Below are positions 43,463 to 53,275 of a DNA stretch of 63,826 nucleotides, piece by piece; positions within the stretch are counted from its first letter, which is position 1, and each line of letters begins with the position of its first letter. Below the pieces are notes generated by a model. That model was not told the origin of the DNA and searched no databases. It saw nothing but the letters and a program-made list of their open reading frames with translations. The stretch comes from Persephonella sp964519345 (lineage in GTDB: Bacteria > Aquificota > Aquificia > Aquificales > Hydrogenothermaceae), in contig CAZFKX010000028.1 in assembly GCA_964519345.1 (NCBI GenBank), positions 1-63,826 of the forward strand, read 5' to 3'. The position numbers were made by a program, and so were the translations under genes.

Positions 43463-44350
43463 ATGCCTTTCAGAAAAATACTTGTAGGGATAGATTTTTC
43501 AGAAGTTTCCGATGCTGTATTTGAATCAGCCCTGATTTTTGGAAAACTTTACAATGCTGAGTTACATCTTATTCATGTTATAGAACCTATATCCCCGCTA
43601 TTTCACGAGGAAGGGTTTGAGCCTTTAATACAAACGGAAGAGTTTCAGGTTGTTTTTGAGGTTGAGTCTATACTAAAAGAGGAATCTAAACAGAAATTAG
43701 ATAGGTATATACTTAAAGGAAAAGCGGAAGGCTTAAATATAAGCTCTTCAGTAGAAATAGGAAATATTGCTGAAACAATACTTGAGATATCAGATGAAAA
43801 AGAGTTTGATATGATCGTTATAGGAAGTCATAAAAAAGGCCTTTTTGAGAAACTTTTACTTGGAAGCGTTGCTGAAAAGATAGTTAATAAATCGAAAATA
43901 TCTACACTTGTTGTAAAAGGAACTCCTCTTAAAAAAATAAAAAAGATACTGTGTGGTTATGATTTTCTTCCAAATTCAATAGAAGCGCTTGAAGTTGTTA
44001 AAGAGATTGCAAAAATTACAAAAAGCGAGATATTTATAGTTCACGCAGATAGCGATGAATGGTTTGCCCATTTAAGACATATATACGAAAAGGTATTTGA
44101 AAAGAAAGTAAGTTTACTTGAAAAGATAAAAGAAGAGATAATTAATGGGCTTTCTGTTCCTGTTGATATAAAAATAGAAAAAGGTAAACCTGAAGAAGTT
44201 TTACTCAAGTATATTGAAGAAGCAAAGCCTGATCTTGTCGTAGTAGGAAAAAGGAAGGGCAAGGATATAAAGAGATTTTTCCTCGGAACAACTGCAATGC
44301 GTATGGTTGAAAATGCTCCTGTTCCTGTTTTAATAGTTAGAAGGAGATGA
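43463..44350 (+). CDS. Tandem universal stress protein
   Basis: 295 residues, two Usp domains (about 1-150 and 153-295). Each carries the ATP-binding Gly pattern: GSHKKGLFEKLLLGSVAEKI and GKRKGKDIKRFFLGTTAMRM. A starvation or stress protein. Five bases after leuD, and its stop lies in the ribosome site of the TPR gene. Confidence 0.9.
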   Translation: MPFRKILVGIDFSEVSDAVFESALIFGKLYNAELHLIHVIEPISPLFHEEGFEPLIQTEEFQVVFEVESILKEESKQKLDRYILKGKAEGLNISSSVEIGNIAETILEISDEKEFDMIVIGSHKKGLFEKLLLGSVAEKIVNKSKISTLVVKGTPLKKIKKILCGYDFLPNSIEALEVVKEIAKITKSEIFIVHADSDEWFAHLRHIYEKVFEKKVSLLEKIKEEIINGLSVPVDIKIEKGKPEEVLLKYIEEAKPDLVVVGKRKGKDIKRFFLGTTAMRMVENAPVPVLIVRRR

Positions 44351-44352
44351 TT

Positions 44353-46032
44353 TTGAAGAAATTAATGCTTTTTATAATTCTTATACTTACAGCATCCTGC
44401 TCCGCAACTCAGGCTGAACGAGAGTACGACAATCCATACTTTTTTTATGCAGCCTGTAAATATGCATCAAAATCAGGGGATGTACTTTCTGCTTTTCAGC
44501 TATGTAAGAAAACTATACAGCTTGCTCCTGAAGCTTACGGTATTTATGAAGAAACAATATTACTTGCACTACATGCAAAAAGAAAAGACGAAGCTATAGA
44601 TTTAATTAATGATTTTGTCAAAAGATTTCCTGATAAACCTGAAACTTACTCATTTGCAACTAAAATATACAAAAATTTGGGCAATCTTAAAAAGGCAGAG
44701 CAGGTAGCACTAAAGGGACTAAAAAGATTTCCAGAGAACGAGGGAATACTTGGACAGTTAGTTGATGTTTATTTAAAGGAAAATAATGCGGAAAAAGCAA
44801 AAGAAGTTCTCTTTAAGATAGCAGAGATATCACCTAAGAAACCAAGGGTTTATTATACTCTCGCAAGAATATATCTGTTTCAGAACAATAAAGAGGAAGC
44901 TGTAAAACAGCTTAAAAAAGCTCTTGAGATAGAGCCGTTATATCAGCCTGCATATGTTTTATTAGGTGAGCTGTACCTCCAGGATAGAAAATTTAAAGAA
45001 GCAGAAGATGTCTATCTAAAGGTACTTGAAAAAGATCCAAACGATCTTGAAGCACTAAATAGACTGTTTCAGGTTTATGTTCAGGCGGATCAGTTTAAAA
45101 AGGCTGAAAATATAATAAACAGAATTGTAAAGATAGATCCTTCAAATAAAGATGCCCTATTAAAAAAATTCCTTCTATATCTGAGAGAAAACAAGGGAGA
45201 GGAGATAATAAAAGATCTTGAAGAACTCGCACAGGAAGAGCCTGACAATACAACCGTCCTGTCAATACTCGGTATGGCTTACGAAAGTGCAAAGCGTTAT
45301 AAAAAAGCTGAAGAAACATACCTTAAAGTTTTAAAAGAAGAACCTGAGAATAAAGAGATATTAGAAAGGCTTGCAGAGGTTTATACCAGAACAAAGCAGT
45401 ATGAAAAGGCTCTTAATATTTTAAATAAGATATACTCCCTTGATCCGAAAGACTACAGAATCCTCCTTATAATGGCAGACATAGAAAATAAAAGAGGAAA
45501 TCTAAAAACAGCTTTATCTTACATTGAAGAAGCAAAAAGTATTAACGATAAAGATCCAACTATATACTTTTTTGAAGGAATATATTATGAAAAATTAGAT
45601 CAGTGGGACAAAGCTGAAGAAGCATTTAAAAAAGCTCTCGAACTAAGACCAGACTTTCCAGATGCTCTAAATTATTACGGATACTCCCTTATCATAAGAG
45701 GTAGAGATATAGACAGGGCTATGGATATGGTAAGGAAAGCTCTTGAACTTGTTCCTGACAGTGCGGCATATCTTGACAGTCTCGGTTGGGGTTATTTTAA
45801 AAAAGGCGAATATCTAAAAGCTTTAAAATATATAAAACAGGCCTATGAGAAAGCTCCCGAAGATCCTGTAGTAACTGAACATCTTGCAGAAGTTGAAGAA
45901 GCACTCGGAAATAAAAAGAAAGCGTTGGAGCTTTACAAAAAAGCCCTTGAAATTATTGAGAAGACCGGAGATGAAGGTGAACCCGGACTAAAAAAAAGAA
46001 TATTAGAAAAAATAAAAGAACTTGAAAGATGA
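44353..46032 (+). CDS. TPR-repeat lipoprotein
   Basis: 559 residues. Lipobox LTASC gives a lipidated N-terminal Cys; no Asp at +2, so outer-membrane or non-retained. About 13-14 tetratricopeptide repeats follow (for example PRVYYTLARIYLFQNNKEEA and PDALNYYGYSLIIRGRD). AAGGAG is ideally spaced for the TTG at 44353 and too close for the ATG at 44347. Next to a LolB-like lipoprotein; a role in envelope assembly or secretion is plausible. Confidence 0.82.
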   Translation: MKKLMLFIILILTASCSATQAEREYDNPYFFYAACKYASKSGDVLSAFQLCKKTIQLAPEAYGIYEETILLALHAKRKDEAIDLINDFVKRFPDKPETYSFATKIYKNLGNLKKAEQVALKGLKRFPENEGILGQLVDVYLKENNAEKAKEVLFKIAEISPKKPRVYYTLARIYLFQNNKEEAVKQLKKALEIEPLYQPAYVLLGELYLQDRKFKEAEDVYLKVLEKDPNDLEALNRLFQVYVQADQFKKAENIINRIVKIDPSNKDALLKKFLLYLRENKGEEIIKDLEELAQEEPDNTTVLSILGMAYESAKRYKKAEETYLKVLKEEPENKEILERLAEVYTRTKQYEKALNILNKIYSLDPKDYRILLIMADIENKRGNLKTALSYIEEAKSINDKDPTIYFFEGIYYEKLDQWDKAEEAFKKALELRPDFPDALNYYGYSLIIRGRDIDRAMDMVRKALELVPDSAAYLDSLGWGYFKKGEYLKALKYIKQAYEKAPEDPVVTEHLAEVEEALGNKKKALELYKKALEIIEKTGDEGEPGLKKRILEKIKELER

Positions 46033-46625
46033 GGTATATCTTTATAATCTTTATCTTTATCTTATCATCTTGTGCACCTTTAAAAAAGCAAATCACATGT
46101 GAGGAAAGATTTTATAAATTATTGAAGAATTCAAGAAAAGAGGTAAAACCATTTAGAATTTCAGGGACAATATTTGCAGGAGGTGTATTTTTCCTCTTTA
46201 CAGGAAATTTTGACAGAGGTAAAAGTATCAGCATATTTACACCTCTTGGTCAGAAAGTTGTATCAATTAGATACAAAACAGATAAGGAGTTGTGCCTGTT
46301 GTACAAAGATCAGGAAGATTGCGGTTTTGACAGCAATATTCTTTCAAAATATATAAAAACAGATATTCCTTTCAATCTTGAAAACCTCCTGACAGGGAGA
46401 TTTCATCTGGATGAAAAAAGCAGTTATGAGTGTGAGAACAATTTTATTACTGTAAAAACGGGAAATTATACTATAAGATACAGAGGATTTTTCCCTGAAG
46501 AAGTAAAATTTAAAAATTTTACCGCTTATTATAGATATGAATCTGGTAAAATCAGATCTATATTTATCTTAAAGAATAATGAAGAATTACTAAAAATATA
46601 TGTAAAAAGTGTGAGATGGCTGTAA
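46029..46625 (+). CDS. Putative outer-membrane lipoprotein, LolB-like
   Basis: 198 residues, lipobox ILSSC at the end of the signal peptide. The rest is mostly beta-rich (GTIFAGGVFFLFTGNFDRGKSI) in the manner of LolB/LppX-type lipid-binding folds, but similarity is faint. It overlaps the TPR lipoprotein (ATGA) and trpF, so it is translated with them. Confidence 0.5.
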   Translation: MRYIFIIFIFILSSCAPLKKQITCEERFYKLLKNSRKEVKPFRISGTIFAGGVFFLFTGNFDRGKSISIFTPLGQKVVSIRYKTDKELCLLYKDQEDCGFDSNILSKYIKTDIPFNLENLLTGRFHLDEKSSYECENNFITVKTGNYTIRYRGFFPEEVKFKNFTAYYRYESGKIRSIFILKNNEELLKIYVKSVRWL

Positions 46626-47242
46626 AATTTATAAAAATATGCGGAATAACTGATAAAGATCAGGCTTTAAAAATATCAAGGCTCGGTGCTACCCATATTG
46701 GAGTAATATATTACGAAAAAAGTCCAAGACATACCGATCTTCAAAAAATTAAAGAGATAAAAAATTATGTAGAGAAAGAGGCAAAAATAGTTGCCGTAAC
46801 TGTAAATCCTTCAAGAGAGTCTGTCCAAAAACTTTTAGATATTGTGGATATGATCCAGTTTCACGGAGATGAATCTATAGATTTTATCTCACAATTCCCT
46901 TTGGAAAAAAGTATAAAAGCATTCAGAATCAAGTCTGAAGAAGATATAAAAAAGATGACGCCTTTTATTAAGAATGGACACTATATTTTAATAGATGCCT
47001 ATAAAGAAGGCGAATATGGGGGAACAGGCAGACAGATAGATCCAGAACTTGCCAGAAAAGTTACAGATCTTTATGACAGGATTATCCTTTCTGGAGGACT
47101 TTCTCCTTACAATCTGAAAGAACTTTTAGATTATATAAATCCTTACGGCATTGATGCATCTTCAAAACTTGAACTCAGACCAGGAATAAAAGATCTAAAA
47201 AAAGTTGAGAGATTCATAAAAATAGCAAAAATGGAGAGGTAG
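46616..47242 (+). CDS. trpF: Phosphoribosylanthranilate isomerase
   Basis: Tryptophan biosynthesis. 208 residues, TIM barrel: FIKICGITDKDQALKI (catalytic Cys), QFHGDES, and LSGGLSPYNL. It is away from the other trp genes and overlaps the lipoprotein gene by 10 bases. Confidence 0.93.
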   Translation: MAVKFIKICGITDKDQALKISRLGATHIGVIYYEKSPRHTDLQKIKEIKNYVEKEAKIVAVTVNPSRESVQKLLDIVDMIQFHGDESIDFISQFPLEKSIKAFRIKSEEDIKKMTPFIKNGHYILIDAYKEGEYGGTGRQIDPELARKVTDLYDRIILSGGLSPYNLKELLDYINPYGIDASSKLELRPGIKDLKKVERFIKIAKMER

Positions 47243-47243
47243 C

Positions 47244-47819
47244 TTGAGTCAGATAATAAAGCAGATTAAACCCGTTTTTGAAGAAAAGATATCTCCTGTT
47301 ATAGATCTTCTCCACAGAATAAATATATCACCCAACTTTATTACAGCTTCAGGACTTTTGCTGATATTAATAGGATCTTTCTTTTTGTATCAAAAAGATT
47401 ATTTAACAGCAGGCTTATTAATTCTTGCAGGAAATCTTTGTGACGCACTTGATGGAGCCTTAGCGAGAAAACATAAAAAAATAACTAAATTTGGTGCATT
47501 TATTGATTCTGTTGTCGATAGGCTGTCAGACTTTTTTCCATTAATGGCTGTTGCACTTATTTTTAGAGGAGATTCTCTCCTGCTTTCAGCAACACTTCTG
47601 GCTGTCGTATCTTCATTTATGGTGAGTTATACAAGAGCAAGAGCTGAAGGACTGGGTATTGAATGTAAAGTTGGTATTTTTGAAAGAGCTGAAAGATCAA
47701 TAGTTCTTATCATAGCTGTTTTTACAGGTTTTCTTGAAATCGCCGTATTTATAATTTTGATAGGATCTACAATAACAGCTATCCAGAGAGTTGTCTGCTT
47801 TTATAGAAAAACAGTCTGA
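47244..47819 (+). CDS. CDP-alcohol phosphatidyltransferase, PI-phosphate synthase-like
   Basis: 191 residues, about 6 membrane helices. The family motif DG-x2-AR-x8-G-x3-D-x3-D is intact in DALDGALARKHKKITKFG and IDSVVDRLSD. SYTRARAEGLGIECKVGI then ERAER is the pattern of phosphatidylinositol-phosphate and archaetidylinositol-phosphate synthases rather than PgsA. Likely product: an inositol phospholipid. TTG start, 1 base after trpF. Confidence 0.8.
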   Translation: MSQIIKQIKPVFEEKISPVIDLLHRINISPNFITASGLLLILIGSFFLYQKDYLTAGLLILAGNLCDALDGALARKHKKITKFGAFIDSVVDRLSDFFPLMAVALIFRGDSLLLSATLLAVVSSFMVSYTRARAEGLGIECKVGIFERAERSIVLIIAVFTGFLEIAVFIILIGSTITAIQRVVCFYRKTV

Positions 47820-48992
47820 TCACATTCCAGGAATTCTTGGTATCTTTCCAAGCTTTGAAAGTCTGTAATAAATACCCCACCCTTTCTTAATATAATGACC
47901 TACTACAGGCAACGGGATGAGAAAAGCTTTTTTCTCTGATCTATATGCAAGACCTCCTCCTTTTCCCATATCCATTAGACAAAGTATATTAATATGTTCT
48001 CTGTACCCCTTTATGTCTCCATTTTTTAAACCTTCTTTTATAGCTATATTGTGAGCTATATTTCTTCCCATAATCTCTGCAAGGTGTCCCTGTTTGGCTT
48101 TCCAGTCAGGTCCATCTATTGAAACAACATCACCTGCAGCATATATATTTTCAAAACCTGAAACCTGGCAGCTGTCTTCTATTTTTAAGAAACCTGATTC
48201 TGTCTGAGGGAGATCTGATCTTTTTACAACTGGATGTCCTGTTCCTCCCGGTGTAAACAAAATAAGATCTGCATCAACAGAGCTCCCATCCTCAAATACT
48301 ACACTTCTTTCTGTAAATCTCTTTATTTTTTTTCCAGCAAATTTCTTTATGTTCATCTTTTTAAACATCGCATCAAGCATCTTTAAAGCTTTATTTCCAA
48401 GCCTTGCTCCCGGTTTTTCCATTGGAGAGAAGAATATTAGCTCAAAATTTTTCCTGACTCCTATTTTTTCCAGATAATTATGAATATTAAATAATATCTC
48501 AAAAACAGGTCCGCCTCTTACTGCTTCTTTTGCTTTAGGATTTCCACCAAACCCGAAAGCTATTTTTCCACCACCTCTCTTCACAAGTTCATTCACCTTT
48601 TCTCTTATCTTGAGAGCTTCTTCTGGAGATCCACATATTGATAGGGTGTGTTCTAAACCTTCATGCTTTATTTTTGACTGTCCTAAGGCTATAACAAGAT
48701 AATCAAAATCATTTCTTTCACCTGAGTTTTTAAGAAAAACTTTCATTTCTGAAGCTGATATACTCTCCACCTTATCAAATGTGACAGAAAATCCATGGAC
48801 TTTTGCAAGATCCCTCAATGGTATTGAAGCATTATCAAGATCTATTTCACCTGTAGGAATCCAGATAGATATAGGATATATGTAGAAAAAATCCCTATCT
48901 GATACGAGTTCAACATCAAATCCTTCCTTTCTCAGAAATATAGCCGTTTCAACACCAGCAGTACCGCCTCCTAAAACAAGAATCTTTTTCAC
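47820..48992 (-). CDS. SQR-like FAD/NAD(P) oxidoreductase
   Basis: 390 residues. N-terminal FAD motif ILVLGGGTAGVETAI and second site LVIALGQS; the C-terminal FAD segment is NIYAAGDVVS. The pattern is that of sulfide:quinone reductase or flavocytochrome c. Of the three usual SQR cysteines, C120 (SICGSPEEA) and C338 (INILCLM) fit, but the middle Cys position reads GNPKAKEAVRGG without Cys. The C-terminal amphipathic helix (YYRLSKLGKIP) may contact membrane. So a divergent sulfide or persulfide oxidoreductase, or a related NADH-type enzyme. Confidence 0.7.
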   Translation of the reverse strand: MKKILVLGGGTAGVETAIFLRKEGFDVELVSDRDFFYIYPISIWIPTGEIDLDNASIPLRDLAKVHGFSVTFDKVESISASEMKVFLKNSGERNDFDYLVIALGQSKIKHEGLEHTLSICGSPEEALKIREKVNELVKRGGGKIAFGFGGNPKAKEAVRGGPVFEILFNIHNYLEKIGVRKNFELIFFSPMEKPGARLGNKALKMLDAMFKKMNIKKFAGKKIKRFTERSVVFEDGSSVDADLILFTPGGTGHPVVKRSDLPQTESGFLKIEDSCQVSGFENIYAAGDVVSIDGPDWKAKQGHLAEIMGRNIAHNIAIKEGLKNGDIKGYREHINILCLMDMGKGGGLAYRSEKKAFLIPLPVVGHYIKKGWGIYYRLSKLGKIPRIPGM

Positions 48993-49076
48993 AGCAGCCT
49001 CCAGAAATAATTTAGCTTATCTTAATATATCAGGATATACAAAATTGTCAATATGCTAATATATTGATATTGGAGA

Positions 49077-49589
49077 CTACTGCTTTGGAACAAGTGTAAA
49101 TATCATATTCCTTCCTTCTTTTTTCGGCGGTTTTTCAACCTTGGCTATATCCGATAGATCTTCTATAATTCTGTGTGCAAGCCTCTCTCCTATCTCAGGA
49201 TGAACATTTTCCCTTCCCCTAAACCATATCCATACCTTAACCTTGTCTCCATCCTCTATAAACTCTCTTATATGTTTTACTTTTGTTCTGTAATCGTGAT
49301 CCTCAATCTTTACCCTAAACTTTATCTCCTTCACATTCTGCATCTTTGCTCTCTGTTTTTTCTTGGCCTCTTTCTCTTTCTTCTTCTGCTCAAATTTGTA
49401 CTTACCGTAATCCATAATCTTGCACACAGGCGGTCTTGCATTTGGAGAAACCTCAACAAGATCAAGACCTCTTTCTTCAGCTATTTTCAGAGCCTCTTCA
49501 ATAGGAACTATACCGAGATTTTGACCTTTCTCATCGATCAGTCTTACCTCTCTGACCCTTATCTGTTCATTTACTCTTAACTCCTGAAT
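49077..49589 (-). CDS. infC: Translation initiation factor IF-3, ATT start
   Basis: 170 residues. The C-terminal domain is plain from CKIMDYGKYKFEQKKKEKE to PKKEGRNMIFTLVP. The N-terminal domain, LRVNEQIRVREVRLID and GLDLVEVSPNARPPVC, is in the same frame upstream of any ATG, GTG or TTG in reach. The only initiation codon that suits IF-3 is ATT at 49589, 9 bases after GGAGGT inside the end of nadB. E. coli infC also starts with AUU, used for autoregulation. A GTG-started 116-residue version would lack the N-domain. rpmI and rplT do not follow. Confidence 0.9.
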   Translation of the reverse strand: MQELRVNEQIRVREVRLIDEKGQNLGIVPIEEALKIAEERGLDLVEVSPNARPPVCKIMDYGKYKFEQKKKEKEAKKKQRAKMQNVKEIKFRVKIEDHDYRTKVKHIREFIEDGDKVKVWIWFRGRENVHPEIGERLAHRIIEDLSDIAKVEKPPKKEGRNMIFTLVPKQ

Positions 49590-49591
49590 GA

Positions 49592-51169
49592 CTAATTTAC
49601 CTCCAGTTTTATTTTAAAATTATTATAGACTTTAGTATGTTTTCTCAATTCTGGATTTTCATCTGGAAAATCTGACCTGTAATGTGTTCCTCTACTTTCT
49701 TCTCTGTTTAACGCTGAAAGAATCACAGCTTTTGAAAGATAAATAAGATCTGTTAAATATCTATTATTTAAATATGCCGATATCTCTTCTTCTATAGAGT
49801 TTATCTGGGAGAGAGCTTCGCTTAAAAGCTTTCTGTTTCTGATCAAACCTACCTTTTCCCACATGATCTTTTTTATTTTATTTAATATAAATCTTTTTCT
49901 TTCCTTTGTTAACATTTTTTCTGTATTTACCCTATTTTTTATCTTTATCCCTTTATTTATACCGGCATACATATTGTAACTAAAAACACTGTAGGCTGTT
50001 TTATAACCAAAAACCACACACTCAAGGAGAGAATTGCTTGCAAGCCTGTTGGCTCCGTGAACTCCTGTACACGATGACTCACCTACAGCAAATATACCCT
50101 CTACAGATGTTTTTCCATTTGAGGTCGCTTCAATACCACCAATTGTGTAATGTGCTGCAGGACTAACCGGAATAAGTGTTCTATCTCCGTAACCATAATG
50201 TTCAAGCATATTGAATATTGTTGGAAATCTTTCTTTTACTTTTACTCCTCTCTTCTTTAAAGGGGTTATATCAAGAAAGACTTTTCTTCCTTCTGAATAT
50301 TTTTTAAATATTGCTCTGGCAACTTCATCCCTTGGTTTTAGCTCATCTATAAATCTTTCACCTCTGTCGTCAACAAGTATAGCTCCTTCACCTCTAACAG
50401 CTTCTGATATGAGATATGCAGGTTCTCCTTCTAAATATATAGCTGTTGGGTGAAACTGGACAAACTCAAGATCTTTTAAAATACAGCCTGCTCTGTAAGC
50501 AGTCCCAAGTGTATCCCCAGATATATTATATGCTGAAGTATTTCTGTAATATAAAGCACTATATCCACCTGTAGCTATAACAAGAGATTTTGCCCTTATA
50601 AATCTTTTTTTTCTTCTATCAGATATTATTATTCCGATAAATCTATTATCATCTGTAATTATCTCTTCAAGGAAGTAGTCGGTTTCTATATTTATACTTT
50701 TTTGTATAAGTATGTTGTAAACAGTTTTACCTATCTCTTTTCCTGTCATATCTTTAACATGGAGTACTCTTTTCCTTGAATGTGCTCCTTCCTGTGTAAG
50801 CTTTAGATATCCATTTTCATCCCTATCAAAAGGAACTCCATACATTATAAGATCAATTACTCGCTCAAGACCTTCTTCAACAAGCACACTCACATTTCTT
50901 TCTATACACAGACCCTTTCCTGCTTTAATAGTATCTTCATAATGAATTTGTGGATCGTCGTCTTTACCTATTGCTGCCGCTATTCCTCCCTGTGCGAGGA
51001 AAGAATTTGAAATTCCTGTTTCTTTTCTGGTTATTATAAGAGGATCTACACCTAAATTTTTAAGCTGAAGTGCTGTTGTAAGTCCAGCGAGACCTGCACC
51101 TATGATAACTGTATCTACATACTCCTCAGATAAATCTGCTGTATTAAATTCTGAGATATATCTTCTCAT
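49592..51169 (-). CDS. nadB: L-aspartate oxidase
   Basis: First step of NAD synthesis: aspartate to iminoaspartate. 525 residues: FAD motif VIIGAGLAGLTTALQL, active region SFLAQGGIAAAIG, RAGCILKDLEFVQFHPTA, GGIEATSNGKT and GVHGANRLASNSLLECVVFG. Shares its end with the infC ribosome site. Confidence 0.95.
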   Translation of the reverse strand: MRRYISEFNTADLSEEYVDTVIIGAGLAGLTTALQLKNLGVDPLIITRKETGISNSFLAQGGIAAAIGKDDDPQIHYEDTIKAGKGLCIERNVSVLVEEGLERVIDLIMYGVPFDRDENGYLKLTQEGAHSRKRVLHVKDMTGKEIGKTVYNILIQKSINIETDYFLEEIITDDNRFIGIIISDRRKKRFIRAKSLVIATGGYSALYYRNTSAYNISGDTLGTAYRAGCILKDLEFVQFHPTAIYLEGEPAYLISEAVRGEGAILVDDRGERFIDELKPRDEVARAIFKKYSEGRKVFLDITPLKKRGVKVKERFPTIFNMLEHYGYGDRTLIPVSPAAHYTIGGIEATSNGKTSVEGIFAVGESSCTGVHGANRLASNSLLECVVFGYKTAYSVFSYNMYAGINKGIKIKNRVNTEKMLTKERKRFILNKIKKIMWEKVGLIRNRKLLSEALSQINSIEEEISAYLNNRYLTDLIYLSKAVILSALNREESRGTHYRSDFPDENPELRKHTKVYNNFKIKLEVN

Positions 51170-52141
51170 TTACACTCTTGCTTTTTCCATTACTTCAAGC
51201 AGGACGGCTGTAAGCTTTTCAGGATTGTGTCTTACATAATCTCCCGCTTCTATAAGATCTCTTGCATAAACTGTTATACCCATTTTTAACAGATCTGGAA
51301 CATCAACCGTAACAGGATGTGAATTTTCTTTCATATACTTTTCCATAAGCTCATGGGGTGGAATCGTTGTATTTATTATAGCAGCATCTATAAACTCTTC
51401 TCCTACCGTTTCATGGATCGCTTTTATATGATGAGAGGCTGAAAAACCATCAGTCTCTCCATATTGGGTCATGATATTGCAGATATAGATCTTATATGCC
51501 CTGCTGTTAAGTATAGCCTCTTTGATATCATAAACAAGAAGATTGGGAATTATGCTTGTATAAAGGCTTCCTGGTCCAAGTATTATAAAATCTGCATCTT
51601 TTATCTTTTCAATAGCCTTTTCAGGTGCCTCAACATCTGAAGGTTCCATCCATATTCTTACTATTTTGCCTTTAAGCTGTTTTCCGTACTCTGTTATCTG
51701 TGTCTCACCTTTTATAACAGCACCATCACTGAACTGAGCTACAATATCAACGAGTCTGTCTGTAGAAGGAATTATCTCGCCTTTTATCTTAAGTATATTA
51801 GATGTAATCTCAACAGCATCTAAAAAATCTCCCGTTATTTTTGTTAATACGGAGAGAAAAAGATTTCCAAAACTGTGACCTTTTAGACCATTGCCGTTTG
51901 AAAACCTATATTGAAAAACCTGTGTGAGGATATCTTCATCTTCAGCAAGGGCAACAATACAGTTTCTAATATCGCCCGGTGCTGGTATCTGCATTTCTTC
52001 TCTCAGTCTTCCTGAACTGCCCCCGTTATCTGCAACAGTGACAATAGCAGAAAGATCTTTTATTGTATCAGGAACAAGATGCTTAATCCCTCTAAGTAAA
52101 GAGGAAAGTCCTGTTCCTCCACCAATTGCCACAACCCTCAT
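51170..52141 (-). CDS. YvcK/CofD-like protein (gluconeogenesis factor)
   Basis: 323 residues: VVAIGGGTGLSSLLRG, VTVADNGGSSGRLREE, PAPGDIRNCIVALA and LGPGSLYTSIIPNLLV, diagnostic of YvcK, which binds UDP-sugars and controls peptidoglycan precursor flow. Start set at the ATG 52141 with GAGGTG ahead; a GTG further up overlaps mtnA. No F420 genes nearby, so CofD activity is unlikely. Confidence 0.9.
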   Translation of the reverse strand: MRVVAIGGGTGLSSLLRGIKHLVPDTIKDLSAIVTVADNGGSSGRLREEMQIPAPGDIRNCIVALAEDEDILTQVFQYRFSNGNGLKGHSFGNLFLSVLTKITGDFLDAVEITSNILKIKGEIIPSTDRLVDIVAQFSDGAVIKGETQITEYGKQLKGKIVRIWMEPSDVEAPEKAIEKIKDADFIILGPGSLYTSIIPNLLVYDIKEAILNSRAYKIYICNIMTQYGETDGFSASHHIKAIHETVGEEFIDAAIINTTIPPHELMEKYMKENSHPVTVDVPDLLKMGITVYARDLIEAGDYVRHNPEKLTAVLLEVMEKARV

Positions 52142-52142
52142 A

Positions 52143-53204
52143 TCAAACACCTCTATATTTTAAAAATTTATCTATATGTTCCTTATCAACATGGGATATT
52201 ATACCTTTTTCGGTGATAATAGCTGTTATTTTAGATGCTGGAGTTATATCAAAGGAGTAATTTATAGCCTGGGTTTCCTCAGGCGCTATATCAGATCCTC
52301 CACACTTTTTTACTTCAGATTGTGATCTTTCTTCTATAGGGATATCCTTTCCGCTTTCTGTGCTAAGATCAAAGGTTGATGTTGGAGCAGCAACGTAAAA
52401 AGGAATATCATGTGCTTCCGCAAGAACAGCAAGTGTGTATGTTCCTATTTTATTTGCAACATCTCCATTTGCTGTTATTCTATCAGCACCTACTATAACA
52501 GCGTCTATAACTCCTTTAGACATTAAGAATCCTGCAGAACTATCTGTTATAAGGTAGTGGGGAATACCTTCCTGAACCAGTTCCCAGGCAGTAAGCCTTG
52601 AACCCTGAAGATAAGGACGGGTTTCATCAACATAAACAGTAATGTCTTTACCACTCTCAAATGCACTTCTAATAACACCAAGTGCTGTTCCCCACCCTGA
52701 AGTTGCAAGTGCTCCAGTATTACAGTGTGTAAGTATCCTACATTTATCAGGAAGTAAAACCTGTCCATATCCGCCTATAGCTTTGTTTGCATGATAATCC
52801 TCTAAATCTATTCTTTCAGCCTCTTTGAAAAGTAATTCAATAAGCTCTTCTTCCGATTTACCCTCACTATTCCATTTCTCAAATTTTTTCCACATTCTTT
52901 CTAAAGCCCAAAAAAGATTAACAGCCGTAGGTCTTGTATTTTTTAATCTCTCATAAACATTTTCAGCTTCTTCTAACTGCTTTCCCTCTTCTACTATCTG
53001 TTTAACTCCTAAAGCAAATCCATAAGCTCCCACTATACCTATTAAAGGTGCTCCTCTTATTATCATTTTTTCTATAGCCTCAGCAACCTGATGATAATCT
53101 GAAAGTTCAAGCCATTCTTTCTCCTTAGGAAGTTTTAACTGGTTTATAACATAAAGTTTATTGTCCTTTAACTGTATAGGTCTGATATCTTTTATCTTTC
53201 TCAA
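52143..53204 (-). CDS. mtnA: Methylthioribose-1-phosphate isomerase
   Basis: Methionine salvage. 353 residues: MIIRGAPLIGIVGAYG, THCNTGALATSGWGTALGV (catalytic Cys), GADRITANGDVANKIGTY, and VAAPTSTFD. TTG at 53204 with AGGAGG in place; an upstream ATG at 53261 lacks one. Related eIF2B-like proteins are excluded by the GVIRSAFESGK/ETRPYLQGSRLTA segment. Confidence 0.93.
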   Translation of the reverse strand: MRKIKDIRPIQLKDNKLYVINQLKLPKEKEWLELSDYHQVAEAIEKMIIRGAPLIGIVGAYGFALGVKQIVEEGKQLEEAENVYERLKNTRPTAVNLFWALERMWKKFEKWNSEGKSEEELIELLFKEAERIDLEDYHANKAIGGYGQVLLPDKCRILTHCNTGALATSGWGTALGVIRSAFESGKDITVYVDETRPYLQGSRLTAWELVQEGIPHYLITDSSAGFLMSKGVIDAVIVGADRITANGDVANKIGTYTLAVLAEAHDIPFYVAAPTSTFDLSTESGKDIPIEERSQSEVKKCGGSDIAPEETQAINYSFDITPASKITAIITEKGIISHVDKEHIDKFLKYRGV

Positions 53205-53275
53205 ATGATCCTCCTGAAAGTTTTGCGACTGAATGATGCAAAAATTATACCTTATTGTCAAAAATAAATGTGTTA

